The position numbers were made by a program, and so were the translations under genes. A DNA stretch of 64,000 bases from Ooceraea biroi (taxonomy: Eukaryota; Arthropoda; Insecta; Hymenoptera; Formicidae): positions 5,067,838 through 5,131,837 of the forward strand of contig NC_039516.1 in the NCBI RefSeq assembly GCF_003672135.1, in the 5' to 3' direction. Below, piece by piece: positions 15,001 through 27,300 of this stretch; position 1 is the stretch's first letter, and the number at the start of each line of letters is the position of its first letter. Below the pieces are notes generated by a model. That model ran no database searches and was not told where the DNA came from. It was given only the letters and a program-made list of their open reading frames with translations.

Positions 15001-16041
15001 TAAACAGGAAACGATGCATCATAATGCTCGTGATGCGCTTGTAAAAATTGAAGCGCACGAACGGTGCTTTGATTGAATCTTACGAACGCTAAAACGTCAG
15101 TAGGTTGCATGCGGGCCTGCGGGTTTATTTAAATCCTTCCGGTTGACGGTCAAAAACTATCAAGACTCCACGGAAGTTACGTAAGAGTGATCCAAAATCT
15201 CCGATGATCTTTCTTGCAAATTTCGATAAAATAATATCGCTTCAAAAAATAAAATGTTATAAATAATCAAGATATAATTAGGAATAATTTTCATTTTAAG
15301 AAAGACATTTTTGCAAGATTGTTATATAAATGTGTATAAAGGAAAATTAAAAATCGCGTATTCTACTTTTACGTGACGTCAAAGTAAAGTTAATGGGTCA
15401 ACGTGTAAATAGCCAAACATAAATTTGGAGAGCACATTGAACTTTCAGTGAATACAGCTTTAATAGCCCTGTTGATGAATTTGACCTGCTAATTAGATGT
15501 CAAACTTTTGACAGCAACGAGGACTCAGGTGCGTATATCTTCGTCTAGTACGGCTGGATGTTGACAATCCAAAATAGATATCTCAAGCATTACTGATCTT
15601 TTTTTAATTCAGTTATTTCATGATGTGAATAGAACATAGGGCGGACGTACCGAATATATTTTTAACATAAAATATTGAATTTTCTTCAATTCTTCAGTGG
15701 ATTTATTCTCAAATGTGGTTTTTAAAGTACATTAAAGAAAAAATTTATGTCCATATTCATATGAAACGTATTCCGTTTTTTGCAAAAATAAAAATGTGAC
15801 ATGTAACATGCTTCATATGGACATATTAAAATTGAAAATCTATTACGGTAGAAAAAGTCCAGGTAAGCATTTTAAAGTTGATAAATTACTGAAAATATCG
15901 TTTATAATTAAATATCGAAAATATCGTTCTCTTACCTTTGCTCTGGAATTCTGGTGGCTCTTCTGCAGCTACATCCATTGGACGAGTCCTTAGCACCATC
16001 AGCAAACTCGTGAAAAATACGTATTTCGATGCGCAGTGCAT
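1..16041 (-). CDS. Sidestep-family Ig-domain receptor, 5' part (partial at left edge)
   Basis: Cell-surface immunoglobulin-superfamily receptor of the Sidestep family; in Drosophila these neuronal proteins pair with Beaten-path proteins in axon guidance and synaptic matching. Exons, in transcript order: 15936-16041, 9501-9633, 6062-6276, 5876-5986, 4218-4433, 1823-2119, 1382-1512, 1133-1292, 460-762, 1-225 (about 632 residues, open at the left edge). Exon 1 carries the ATG and a hydrophobic leader (MHCASKYVFFTSLLMVLR). Then come an Ig V-type domain (ELPCD ... VLWFKD, VHWAVSDDLGSR, DQGIFRCRVDF, family signature NSPTRN), the linker PTRPVIYD, and further Ig domains with their paired Cys (LTCQVSGG/LECRAQS, ARCETWG/ELICRAEN, LVCDVQS/YSCMAANA, LLRCEVEA/LACWAMN). 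The last exon in view starts an FN3 domain (KPPQPP, GSDGGLPQHFLLEV). FN3 remainder, membrane segment and tail are outside the window. I cannot say which Sidestep paralogue this is. Confidence 0.88.
2801..3397. mobile_element. 597-bp nested fold-back (MITE-like) element
   Basis: The ends are inverted copies beginning ACAGGGTGTTTCCTAAGTAA. The outer arms are roughly 2801-2925 and 3279-3397. Inside lies a second inverted repeat with arms about 3090-3157 and 3190-3257 (GGATAGCGTGCTTTTGCAG outward to a GC-rich tip), so a single strand can fold into a nested hairpin. There is no transposase frame. Flanks are ATAT-rich, so the target duplication cannot be read reliably. It lies in an intron of the Sidestep-family gene. 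The parent superfamily is not recognised. Confidence 0.8.
4529..5816 (-). mobile_element. mariner element, nearly complete, 1288 bp
   Basis: The terminal inverted repeats are TTGGGTTGGCCAAAAAGTAA at 4529 and its inverse ending at 5816, flanked by TA on both sides (4527-4528, 5817-5818). This is the target duplication typical of Tc1/mariner. The element fills most of the intron between exons 3b and 4 of the Sidestep-family gene and has the same orientation. The ends are almost intact and the coding region has one nonsense codon, so the insertion looks fairly young. TIR and protein recall the mauritiana-like mariners known from ants, but the subfamily is from memory. Confidence 0.93.
4606..5631 (-). 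pseudogene. mariner transposase with one in-frame stop
   Basis: Cut-and-paste transposase of the mariner (D,D34D) group. A frame of 342 codons runs from the ATG at 5631 to the stop at 4606 and is interrupted only by a TGA at 5097-5095. The N-terminal half has the helix-turn-helix DNA-binding region (LTTREIAENLNISKSSVENHLKRLG) and WVPHEL. The three catalytic Asp are seen in TGDEK, HHDNARP and SPDLAPSDYHLF, with 34 residues between the second and third. TGDEK is followed by Ser where the family usually has Trp, a further sign of decay. Full length for the family is about 345 residues. Product judged inactive. Confidence 0.9.
6277..9500. other. Second intron of the Sidestep-family gene
   Basis: About 3.2 kb between exons 2 and 3. 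It contains a moderately GC-rich stretch (about 6540-7480) with several overlapping short frames on both strands. None shows family resemblance or a consistent splice context. I see nothing else to annotate. Confidence 0.45.
9634..15935. other. Large first intron of the Sidestep-family gene
   Basis: About 6.3 kb of AT-rich sequence with no reading frame I can link to a protein family. A short perfect inverted repeat sits at 14361-14373/14388-14400 (13-bp arms, 14-nt loop), which may be a transposon scar. Large first introns in guidance-receptor genes often hold enhancers, but no specific site can be named here. Confidence 0.5.
15936..16041 (-). CDS. Sidestep-family gene, first coding exon (signal peptide)
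   Basis: The start is the ATG at 16041-16039. The exon encodes 35 codons plus one base and ends at a consensus donor (CAAAG|GTAAGAG). The joined codon with exon 2 reads GTA (Val), giving QSK-VPVRLIWAMEGDN, which enters the first Ig domain directly. The N-terminal hydrophobic run (YVFFTSLLMVL) fits a secretory signal peptide. The following intron is about 6.3 kb. Any 5' UTR exon or promoter upstream of 16041 was not resolved. Confidence 0.78.
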
Positions 16042-17895
16042 CTCGATATCGGCTTGTTATCGAGAAATAAAGTTCAAGTATCGCGTCAGCCGCGCTCAAC
16101 GTTTCGAATCCACTTTCCTCTTACGGGGTGCAGCATTCGAGTTTTCCGAATAAAAGCGAAGCGTGTGCGACTTTGGCTCAACGGCAGTCCTTTTTGTGAG
16201 ATGATATATCCTGATTCCAGGATGATCTCGATCGCGTCACTTTCTCGACCGATCGCGACGACGCAAAGGAGGAAGATCGAGACATTCTCAAAGTTCTCGT
16301 AACTGATTTTGATCCAATCGTCGCCAACGCCCATATATAACGTTGCACTTTTCGTCTTTTGCACTCACACGTGTTGTTACTATATTTATATTAGCGACAA
16401 ATAATTTTATTACTTGTAATCACCACGAACGAATTCAAAAAAGATGAACTCTTGCTTCTTCTTCTGTTTTCACGTAGAACCAGCAGCTGGAATTGCACGA
16501 TTTATGTTTCCCTTCAAACTTGCAAATGTCTAACTTCCACGCTTAATTTCTCCTCTTTCTCCTTAAATTCCCGATCTTCCGTAAACACATTTGCATTCGA
16601 CAACTATTCAATGATATTCATTACTTCTCTTCACCACTTCCCTCCAGAATGAATCCTCGTGCTTCCTCCTCCTTTCTTCCTATTCAGAGAGTCGGGACTC
16701 CCTACAAAAAGTATAGGCGCCAGCAACACAATTCACGACTGGAGGTCCTCCGACGCGAGTCCTTTCACGCTTGCCCTTCCTTCGCTCGTTATTAAGCCGG
16801 ACGCGTCGCCTCGAAATCTTTTGATTAACAAAACCAGCCGGCGTTTTCCCCCGCTTCCTTTGTGTTGCTTCTCCTCTTTCCGCGTGCTCGTTTCTTTCTG
16901 TCGAAACTTTCGTTTCAGCTTTCGACTTGGTCTCTCTTCGTCCGCTTTGACTTCCTCCTCCTCCTCCTTCTCCACCGCCACGAGGAATTTCAACTTTGAT
17001 CCTGCATCTTGCGCGCGCGTGCCTTTTGCGCGCTGCTTTTTGCCACCCCTCGTTTCTCCTTAACTCTTGGTAGGTGGTCCTCCTTTCGCGCTTCGTGCAC
17101 GGTTTAATTTAGGTGCGCAATGTGCAGGTAGCAATATTTTCACGTTATTTCTTTATCAATAGTGACGTTTATTATTATATTTATTAAGTTTTTTACTTAT
17201 ATCTTGTTAAAATAATGTGACCTATGGAATCGCTGATTAACTGAAAGATCAATGTGTACTCCAGAGTTATATTGGGATATTATCAATAAACTCTCCCAAA
17301 TCAGATAGGTCAAAGGACACGATTTAAGCGAGGTACTCCAGTTCCCAAGTGGGTTAGCTAATCGATTTGATCGACTATTAATCTTGTAACGAAATGATTT
17401 ATTTTATAATGGAATCTCCTAGGATAAATTCTCACAACACTCCCGTAAAACTTACAGTAGTAATATTCGTGAAGTGGCACTTGAAGCGAAAGTATATAAC
17501 GTTTTTAATAGTAGTTCTTGCAATAGTCTTGAGGAAGATTTAAATTTCTCACACCTCACTGATAACACAGAACTACGTAAATTTTATTCAAGTATCTCGG
17601 AAAGAGAAATCCGGCAAAAGCACCGGGCAGCGCATCGGTGCGGTACTCCGAAACGAATGAATCTTCATCCCCCGAATAAATTCTCACGTATGGGGGTGCA
17701 ATCGGCGAAACTGGCGACACCGGTGCACTTTCCGATTCGGTCGACTTTCGATCGCATCTGCTCCTGCACCTGCGAATAGCAGAGCGGCGTCCCACTTGTT
17801 CACGCGCACGCGACGTCGATTCGCTCGGGGAAATGAAGATGCTGGCGTGACAAGCACGTCGCGTTATCACGTCGACGAGACGAGCACTGCTCGAG

Positions 17896-18017
17896 AAAGA
17901 GAGAGAGAGAGAGAGAGAATCAGAGACCAGCGTCGCCGTCGTCGCTGTCGTTGTCGTCGTCGTCGTGATCGTGATCGTGATCGCGCGATCGTCGCCGTCG
18001 GCGTCGTCGTCGGCAGC
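17896..18017. repeat. GA microsatellite followed by GTC/GTG-ATC cryptic trinucleotide repeat
   Basis: An (AG)n run of about 24 bases (17896-17919) is followed from about 17931 by repeats built from GTC, GCC and GTGATC units. The open frames here (runs of Arg, Ser or Thr) are products of the repeat and are not called as genes. The patch is GC-rich and upstream of the Sidestep-family gene. Confidence 0.75.
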
Positions 18018-18927
18018 GACTGCCACGAAACTAAAACCAAAACCGAAGACACGCGTTTAGCTTCCCCTACTCGGATCACCCTCGCCCTTCTCGCGCGCGA
18101 CACACGCACTCACGCATCACTCACGCACGCACGTCGAAACGCGGAGCACGCACCCACACGCGTAGAATCGCATACGCGCCCCTTCCGCGCGAGTATGCGG
18201 TCGTGCAACACATACACACAGCCACGGATGCATGAGTAAATGGATACGACTGATGCAGGACGTGGTTGCGTTTGTGTGAACGTGGGAGTAATGTTAAATG
18301 AGTACAAGTACCACGTGCAAGTGTTGCGATGACTAATATCTCGTGTAGAGTAAGGACATGAAGCGAGAAGCACCTGTCCGCGTTATGCGAGAGGATTGCG
18401 AATGCGATTTTATTATCTTCGTTATTGCTACGAGAGAAGTTTTAGCTAGCTAAACATTCGTCGAATGGATGAATTCTTTATATTCAGATCGTTCAGATCT
18501 GTCGATTTACGATATTACTAGAAGTAGAATTTTATTTGTGATTTTGTGCAGCATGTGTCTTTCACAAACACTGATAAATCTTTCATGTCTTTCATATTTT
18601 ATGCATTTTTTTATAGATTTCATACTTAATTATTCTTTTCGTTACATAATGGGTAAAAGTATTTATATATTCTGGGTTTCGTTACGAATTTATAGGTCAA
18701 CTGAAATCAATGTTAAATCATGTGATCTAAAAAAAACCCTACGTTATCTTTATTTTTGCAGAAGACAGTAGCTAACGCCCTTAAATGAGAGCTCTTCATA
18801 CATTTCTGCGAAAATTTTTCTTCTTTATATGGTTGTGATGTGTTTTAAAATTAAAAATCACAATATATATTCCATTTAAATTATTACATTTCATGAGAAT
18901 AAATTTAATATATAATATTTAATAGAT

Positions 18928-18943
18928 TCTCCCAGAAGCTACG

Positions 18944-18987
<44 letters not shown>

Positions 18988-19002
18988 CGTAGCTTCTGGG
19001 AG

Positions 19003-19033
<31 letters not shown>

Positions 19034-19034
19034 C
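18928..19034. repeat. Perfect 19-bp inverted repeat around an AT microsatellite
   Basis: TCTCCCAGAAGCTACGTAT at 18928-18946 is repeated in inverse at 18985-19003. An (AT)n tract lies between the arms, and a second (TA)n tract follows to about 19034. The arms match perfectly. The structure could extrude as a cruciform, or it may be the ends of a small element whose centre has become microsatellite. Confidence 0.8.
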
Positions 19035-21246
19035 AAATTACGTTAAATTATTTTATTTCAAAATTATTGAATTCGTTCAATTTCACAATATTTATATTTT
19101 AAATCAAACAATTGAAAGTACCATTTAGTAGTAGTAATATTAAGCAATCGATACCGGATGCATATTATCGACATTTAAAAATACCGCAAATTCTAATTAC
19201 ATCCCAGAATTGTACTAGTTCTCAGTTGCTGTTTTAAGGGCACATTTCATCGTGTATGTGGCCGGCGTGTTCCACTCCGCCGCATGTCTCCGTCCGATCT
19301 TTACGCCTCGGACAGGGAGCCGTGCCGGGTTTGGTGCGCTGGAATAAACGCACAAGGGGGGTGGGTTTCTGGCGTATCATCGCACAGGCGATTACGCGGT
19401 GCCATAGGCATAGGGGATGGAAACGCAGTTACAGCGGTCGCGCTCCCCAAGGGTGGAGTGGAGACCCGTTGGGTTCCGGAGCAAGCGAGGGTCGGAGGAA
19501 TGCCGTTCTGAAAGGACGGGCGTGCTCCGAAGCAAGCAACGACGGATGCACCGAATTCTGCTTGTTTGTCGAAGGGCGCCATTGTGTCCCCGAACAATTT
19601 CCACACGTGCCATGATTTCCTGCTTGTCACGCGTCTCCCGGTCGTGCTCTCGCAGGCTTTCTGTTTTGCTTCCGCAGCAAGAAGATATTCCAGGACGCGG
19701 CGACAGGATCAGGCCTCGATGTTTGCCTCCCCGTGAGCGATTGTCGAAAACAAAATTCTCGGATAGCCGCGAAGAGTCAATGCTGGTTTCCGACTGAACG
19801 CGCGTTCCACGCTTGCGGAGTCTTTATAAACATATTTCCCGTCCGTTAAAAGTGGTCCAGGTTCTCTTCTCCACCGCGATCGCGCTCTATGTTTGCTCTC
19901 CGAGAGCGAGCACCCTCGTAAATAAAATTCTCGGACAACGACTTACTGTCCACCAACTGCCGATGTGCATACATTTTTCAAGTGGTATTTCTTGCGACAT
20001 GTATTTTCCGCTCCGCGCTTTGCTTTTCTGTAATCCGTCTGTCAGGATTAATGCAGGGTTCGTTCGTTTATCCAAGCGCCACTATTACATGTACCAGCAT
20101 ATCAATGCGCTTTGCTTTTTTGCAGCTGAAAAATATTTAATGCCCTCTATTAGAATCATTCTTCCTTTCTTTTGTCTTTTTTTCCTCCCTCTCTCTCCAG
20201 TTTCCATTTAACCATTTTCCTAAGTACACGTCGCATAAACGCGCATCCAAACTTAGCACATACTTCGCAGAAGAGTAACTATTATTATCTCTTATTACCG
20301 CTATTATTTTCCGTCGCTACATCACTGTCACTCAGTTATTACTCATCAAGACTTGGGCTCATTACGCGCATTTGCGTCGCAAGTTTTGCCAAAAGCCGTT
20401 TACTCCGATTTCCACGCTGTCCATCGCGCGCTCACGCGCGCGCGGGCACTTTCGTTGCGCACTCGTTTCCGCTAGCGTAAACTTTCTATAAATAAAGTGC
20501 ACGGCGTTTGCATTGCATTTCCGTTTAAATTTCGTTGCTATGAAACAAGTAGCAACGCACAGGGCCGCAGAGTTTTACAGCGCGCGTAATTCTCTAGCCT
20601 TGGCGCTTCGGTTCGCAGCATTTCTATTTCGGGTTTCACGTGGCCATTAGAGCTCTCCCTCGCTGGATACCGCAGCACACAACCCTCCTCTCTTTTCACC
20701 CGACCGGCGAACGCACCCGCGTAAATGCGCTCCACGTAGCACCGGGACTTTTCACCGAATGGACCGCCCCGGGCTCAGTGCCCTGCAAGTAATTACCCGG
20801 AAAGGTGTTGCAAATTGCGTAATCGCCGATACGTTAATACATCGTTAATGAAAACGGTGTACCACGTAGTGTGTTTAATGCAACAGAGTTAAACGCAATC
20901 TGTTGGATAAATATTTTATTTTGATTGCGGAAAGATTCGACTTTTTTTTATTGTTTAATATTTTAGTATTGTTTAATTTAAGCGAATACATATTTGACAA
21001 TATCCTAATCGGAGAGAAATAAAATTAAAATTGAGCAAATGGATTATTGTAATTACCATTGGGTCTCTAGAATGTACTATGTAATTATTACGAGAGATTC
21101 CCGCGGGTTTATGAAATTACTAATAACGTTAATGAAGCGGCATGTATTTTCGTAGCCCTTCTGTAATTCTCACGAGGGAAAAGATTGAATATCTTTCGGG
21201 ATAGAGATAGTAATTGTTATAGAAAGACAAATATTTTTACAATGGT

Positions 21247-21307
21247 CCGATGAAGGAAAACCGCTGTTCCGCTACTGTAGCGGAAACCGTGGGTTTCACT
21301 TCGTCGG
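21247..21307. other. Strong imperfect hairpin, about 61 nt
   Basis: The arms CCGATGAAG...AACC...TTCCGCTA and TAGCGGAA...GGTTT...CTTCGTCGG pair over most of their length, with a few mismatches and a 3-nt terminal loop. No known microRNA seed was recognised. Whether it is transcribed cannot be judged from sequence. Confidence 0.45.
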
Positions 21308-24300
21308 TGATTTCAGCATTATTTTTCATCGGGTGGCAGTTTATTTAGTCGAACGAATCTCTCGGCTGCACCATCGATTTGTTTATACGCAGATACAAAG
21401 TGAACATGAGAGCAGTGCAGCAGAGGCGAACACTCTGCACGGACTCTTGAGACTTTTATCGGTTTAACCACGTCTCCTGTCCACTTACGCATCTTAATAA
21501 ATAATCGTTTTCATCTAGAACGTGCTTTTTTTGCTTCGTGAAAGATCCGTTATTTGAGAAAAAATAAACATGTGTCAATCGAGACCAAAAAAGCAACGTG
21601 AAAGCGAAACGGTTGCTCGTAAACCCAGATCAGTTACTGGCACGTGGTCTAATTTGATACTTCTGAAAAATTGTCAGATACGTGAAGTATGTAAAAATAT
21701 CTTTTTATAATACTTTATGCAATATCACATTTCAATATAAGATCCAACAGATATAGGTGTCACATTTCTTTGTTAACGAAGAGCAATTTCGTCGCAGCGA
21801 TAATGCACACCGACGTTGCGTTTAATGGCATTTCAATTAATGGCTCGAATATCCAACGTTGCCACGTGACGTTTATCTCACGATTCGCTGACGGGATTCG
21901 TCCCGATGCCTATCGTTGTGCATCAGGCGGTGCATCTATTTGCCCACGATATTACAGTCGGCGGAGGCACGTACGTACCCCCGGTCCGACCTGGCTCAGC
22001 TGTCGCTAAACGATCCCTCTTCGGCGCCGTTAACCCCGATAGATGCCGAGATGCAGCCGCACGCACGTGCGTTTCCGCGTGTCGCCGCGGCTGCCGAACG
22101 GGGCGATAAACACGCCCGAGAAAAGGCAGATCGATATCTCGCATCTCCCTCGTATGGCGAATGAGGCCCGCGCGCGCGCTGGCCCTTCCTCGGATATAAA
22201 TAATAGAATTATAGGAGAGAGACGTAATTGTTACGAATTGCCGGCGTAATTTATGGATGCCCCCGTGGGTGGCCCCCGGAGCGGGCGCGCGCGCGTTTTA
22301 TCTCGCTGGGTGCACGTTTGTCAAATGAAATAAAGCCGTTATTGGTTCAGCGCGACGCGAAATGTCATTGTTACATCGGCGACTATCGAATAATCCTGCG
22401 CAAATTAAGTGCGTTCGATTGAAGGTGTATCCGCAATATTTTGACGAATTGTGATCTCCACAAATTTCTTTCGAAACATTCGCTCGTCGCGCGTTCGATT
22501 TGGAGATCTGCGACTGCCGGGGGATTAGAATTTCCGTGATCATTTAGCGGTTTCAACGCGTTTTGTAAAACAGCGAAAACCAAAGTGCATCTACTGCGAG
22601 AGATTCTCAAGCGGAGGGCGCTAAAGCGATGGTGTTTGTTCTTCTCACTTTTTATCGCGATGAAAACGCAGACAATATCAAAGGACTGCGCCGCGCGCGC
22701 AAAAACGCTAATGCTCTTTCTTTTGCGTGTTGGTGAACGTGATACAGATACAGAAATGGATCTTTGATGGCGTTCAGAATCGCATCTTTCATGCCGTTCG
22801 TTCGACGGATATCTAATAAAACGTTAACGATTGTAATAAGATTAGCAATTGCTAATCCTTGTCACTCAATGTGCGCAGCTACTTATGTAGATTCACGCAC
22901 GCGTTGCGCCTCTTCTCGGCTTCCTAGAAGATTAATCGTCTCTATGCGGGTTACGAAAATGACTCTTCCGGTGCAAAGCGTTCATCGTGTGTAAGATCAT
23001 AAATTACTACTTCCAATTTATCCCTCTCGGACAAGCGACGATACTAAAGATCGCTTATTACCATCCGACTCATTTTATTAACGGGGTAACGTCTACGTTT
23101 ATATGTTACCATTTGTGCACGAAATAAAGATAAATCTATAAAACGTATAATTTTATTTAATTCTTAATTTTTACTTTTTTTTTAATAAAAGATTATTCGA
23201 TTAAAAGAATATTCTATCTCCAAGTAAATTCGCAAAGAAATTAATTTAGGATTTATATAGTGGTCGGGTAATTTTCTTGTTTTTTATATTTATCACTTAT
23301 TCACGTATTTCTATCTATTTATTCAGATTTTTAGATTTATTGCATATACATGATATACGTATAATTATTCATTTAAATTGAGAAAACTTCGTTTACGGTA
23401 CCGTTATTACATATTACGAGGTACGCGGTAATAAGCTTTTTCGGAGAAACGATTATATGGAAAATTTAGAACAGGCGTCATCCACGGTTCCTCAGAAATG
23501 ATGGACGCTCCTACGAGCGTCGGTGATACGTCCGAACGTTTATTGCATCTGGCGCTTAGAACTACGTGCAGGCAACCCAAAAACACCTACTGGGAATGGA
23601 CTCTCTTATTAGTGACTCACGAAAACGTCCTAAGCGAGTCGCCTAACACGAAACGTCCGCGATGACTAAGAAGAAATATCGAGACCGGTCGATATCACTC
23701 CGACTGCGGTGCAAGCGATTCGAGGATGACGGACACACTATCGTTAACGCCCGAGGTGCACTTCGCTGTTTCCTCCCTGTCATGAATGATCAATTAATCA
23801 CGTGACGCACTTTTTCAGCTCGCGAACCGGGCGAGCTTCGACTCGCAAACGTCGACGTTAAATTTTAATTGGGCTGCTCAATGTTTGCTCTAATAATTGT
23901 GTTCGCCAGGGCATTGTCCGACACGGTAAAATTTCAGTGAAGTTGCTCAATTCTTTCGTGGAAGTATGACTCCATTCTTATTTTCTCAGACCTCGTGTAA
24001 TTAATGGATAACTCACGTTGCCACCGTGCGTCGTGACCGAAATTGTCGCGACTTGGTAATTCCACTTCCGACTCCGGAAATCTTTATGACACGTATGAAT
24101 AATTCGAATCTGAATTTTCGATCACTTCGTTCATCTTGCAAACACACATCGCCTGATGCCTGAACTTGAATTCCTCCCTTCCGTTAAATCATTCAAGCGT
24201 TTGCTACACACGTTACTCGCGTTTCCTGACAGCGGGCGAGAGATGTATCGCCTGTACGCATTTCACGTTCACGCTGCACTCTCATCCGCAGGATACAGTT

Positions 24301-27300
24301 CTCCCGCGTCGCCGGAGATGGGGATCTCGCGTATAAGCGAGTTATCGACGCAATCTTCGCGAGTACGATACATAGAGCTCTCCTCGTAGGGCGATGAGTC
24401 ACGCCTGCCATATCGTGACGCATACGGCATCATTTTTATGGTGTTTTCGCGTGGACGCTATGATTCACGAGCTCGAAGGCTTTTCTGTCGAGCAAACCCC
24501 CGTTCGAACCATAAAACATCCCCCCGATGCGTCCCTCTCCGCTCAATTCGCGATGTCGCTATCCTGTCCCGTTCGCGGGAATGAACCATTAGAAATCCCG
24601 CACGGGTTCGCGTACCATGGTCCCGTTAATTATTCCAGGTGGTGCGTGCGATTCTGATTAGCACATTTGGTGATCCTCGTGGGACATATTGGAAGCATTC
24701 GCTCTACGTTGTCCGCGAGGGATCGAGTTTGCTCGCAATCCCGCACGCGCGGTGACGGCGATTTATTTATTCCGCTGTCCGCGCGCGGATTTAACGATTT
24801 TGAGCAGGATTGCTGTCATCGCGCTAATTTAGGATCGTATCGTGCGTTAATTGGTGCGCGCGCGATTAAACTGCGGATAATACAAAATTTCTTGATATTA
24901 TGGAAATATGTTTAGACCTGGAAGTGTGGGAGCACCGAATCCCCCTTGCGATATTATTTCTGCTTTACGTGATATTTCTTTGTGTCATATTAATCTCGAT
25001 ATATTTTATGTTTTAATATATCGCGGCGCTCTGTGTTACAAGACGATGAAAGGGAGACCCTCATCTATCATAACATAAAATGTTATTTCTCGTTTTACAT
25101 GATATTGCTTTCTCGTTTATTGTACTCTCGCCTTCTTCAACTGAGAATTTTATGACTTATCAGAATATCATTAATACATACTGTGTTTACTTTACGCAAT
25201 AAATCATACTGTATATCGGAAAAAATATATACTCGCGCAAATAGTTGCCTGAATCTGCGTAAAAACGTTTTATCTCTACTAAAAAAACATCTAAACCTTT
25301 TCCTGAGCATAAACTCCTATCATGAAGTCATATTAAATCCGACACTATCAATTTATTCTTTTACACACAAATAATATGCTCGTAATTTATGGAACACATG
25401 AATTTTCTGTCTTTTAATTTATTCGTACGAGCTAATACCTTTACACGCATTTCGATTTTGTTACTTGTCAATTTGTCGTGTGACCAAGACCACCCGACTG
25501 AAAGTCAGTGCACCCTTTGAAGCGGGGCGAACGATCGTCCTTGAAGATGTGCCTCCGATAAATCTGGAAATTGCGGCGAGGCATCAGCCACGCGACTCGC
25601 CCGGCTGACTTCGAGAGCACTAATGCATCGATAAATCTCGTGGCGTTTCAAGGCGTCCATTCAGTCAACTGGCACATGCTGCGTCTTCGACGCCACGTGC
25701 ATGTCATGTCTCTCGTTGGCGCCCAACATTTTTCGTTCGCACTTAGCGGCATGGGGCCTTCTTCCCCGCACGGTCAGCCATAAACGAGCGTCATTGAATG
25801 AGGAAGAAATAAACTCATGAAATGAAATGTGGCATAAAATTAATGAGGAAGAGAAAGCGGCTAGATCAAGGCACGAACAACGGATCTCATGAAGCCTTCA
25901 TTAAAGAAACGTCATACGTGTATGTGTTTCTTCTCCTAACATCCCAAAGAAATGTCGTAAAATAATAATTAATTTTTTGTCGCTTGACCACGTGCGTAAA
26001 CTTAATGGAATGAATATTACATGCGTATTAACAGCTATTTTTTTTAAGTATCGCAAACTGGAGCATATAAAGATAATTTTTCTTTAATTTGTAAGATTAT
26101 TATAAATAACTTTGTCAATTTCTGAAAAAAAAATTTAGACTCTTGATGCAATAAAGCTATTACTATTCTGCACATCTCTTAAGTCGTTATGCCAAAAATC
26201 TCCGACTTAATTAAGATGGAATTTTCTCTGTTCGAGATACACCTGTGTCGGTATTTCGGATCGCGCGACGCGTTCGGCACGCGCGAGAGTAATGCCATGC
26301 GTAAAGGAACTAGAAAATAGCAGCTGAGAAAGAAAACAGCGGGACGAAGACGACGGTAACACGAGGAATAAGAGATGCCGATGGGAGAGAGGCGTCGTTT
26401 CGCGTTTTGGCGCCGAGAATCCAGCATTCCCGAATTCTTTGAGTTTTCACGGTCATTCCTCTCTTTCTCCCTTGCGTTCTGTTTGCGTATAATAAAATAA
26501 TAAAATGATCTTTTTCTCTCTCAATTACTCGCTTTTAACTCGACGAGCGGAGTGAAAAAAAATGTAGATGCCACCGACGCGCTCAGGAACAAATAAAATA
26601 AAAGTGGCAGCAGAGTGGCGAGCCAGCTTTTTTAATTTCGACCATCATCACAATTCATATGAAACGAGCTAACTGGGCGTATGTTACAATGTTCTGCTAT
26701 CTATATCAGCTTCTGTTGACGGTTGTATTTTCCACAAAATATGAGAGAAGTGAAATCATACGAGGTTATATTTAAAATTTTAAATGCGGTGGATTTTATT
26801 CATGCACATACAGAAAGAGAAATCGCAATTGTTCCGTGCTGTTTGTAAGTGTTTTTATTATGTTAATGAGAATGCACGTTCCTACCGAAATAAATCTGCA
26901 AAAAGGAAAAACTGAGAGGAACGCAGAGGAATTAATGAATCTGCTATCAAATTTTTCAAGCTAGTAAAATGCTGAATAAAAAGCTACAGCATCATTCAAG
27001 ATAGTCCAATAATCAAGAATGCCTGCCTAAGTCAATATCAGTATCACAGAAAACATTATGCAATTTTCACAGTTGGAGAACGAGGGGGATTCGGAGAAGG
27101 CGCGACTCCGTCGTAGGGCGACGCGCCACGAAGATGCCGCGAGCTAAAGAGGGATCAGAAGAAGAGACCAAAAGGACCAGGGTGAGTTCGCATGCAAAGG
27201 GGTTAGTGCGGCGGAATGTCGCGATTTCACCACGAGATTGGACTAAACATTCGCCGTCCAGCATCACCAAAATAGAGGCACGCACCTGTCCCGCTAGAAA

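Noticed and set aside
16659..17063. 134-codon Ser/Phe/Pro-rich frame upstream of the Sidestep-family gene
   Set aside because: Low-complexity pyrimidine-rich sequence with a complementary Lys/Glu-rich frame; no domain seen. More likely 5' flank.
17556..18239. Long Thr/Ser- and Arg-rich frames
   Set aside because: They are translations of GA and GTC-type simple repeats.
19256..19797. Overlapping open frames in several phases on both strands
   Set aside because: Openness in many phases at once is expected in a GC-rich patch; there is no family resemblance and no splice support.
25490..25560. tRNA-like stretch around GACTGAAAGTC
   Set aside because: An anticodon-arm-like hairpin is present, but no A-box, B-box or acceptor stem can be paired.
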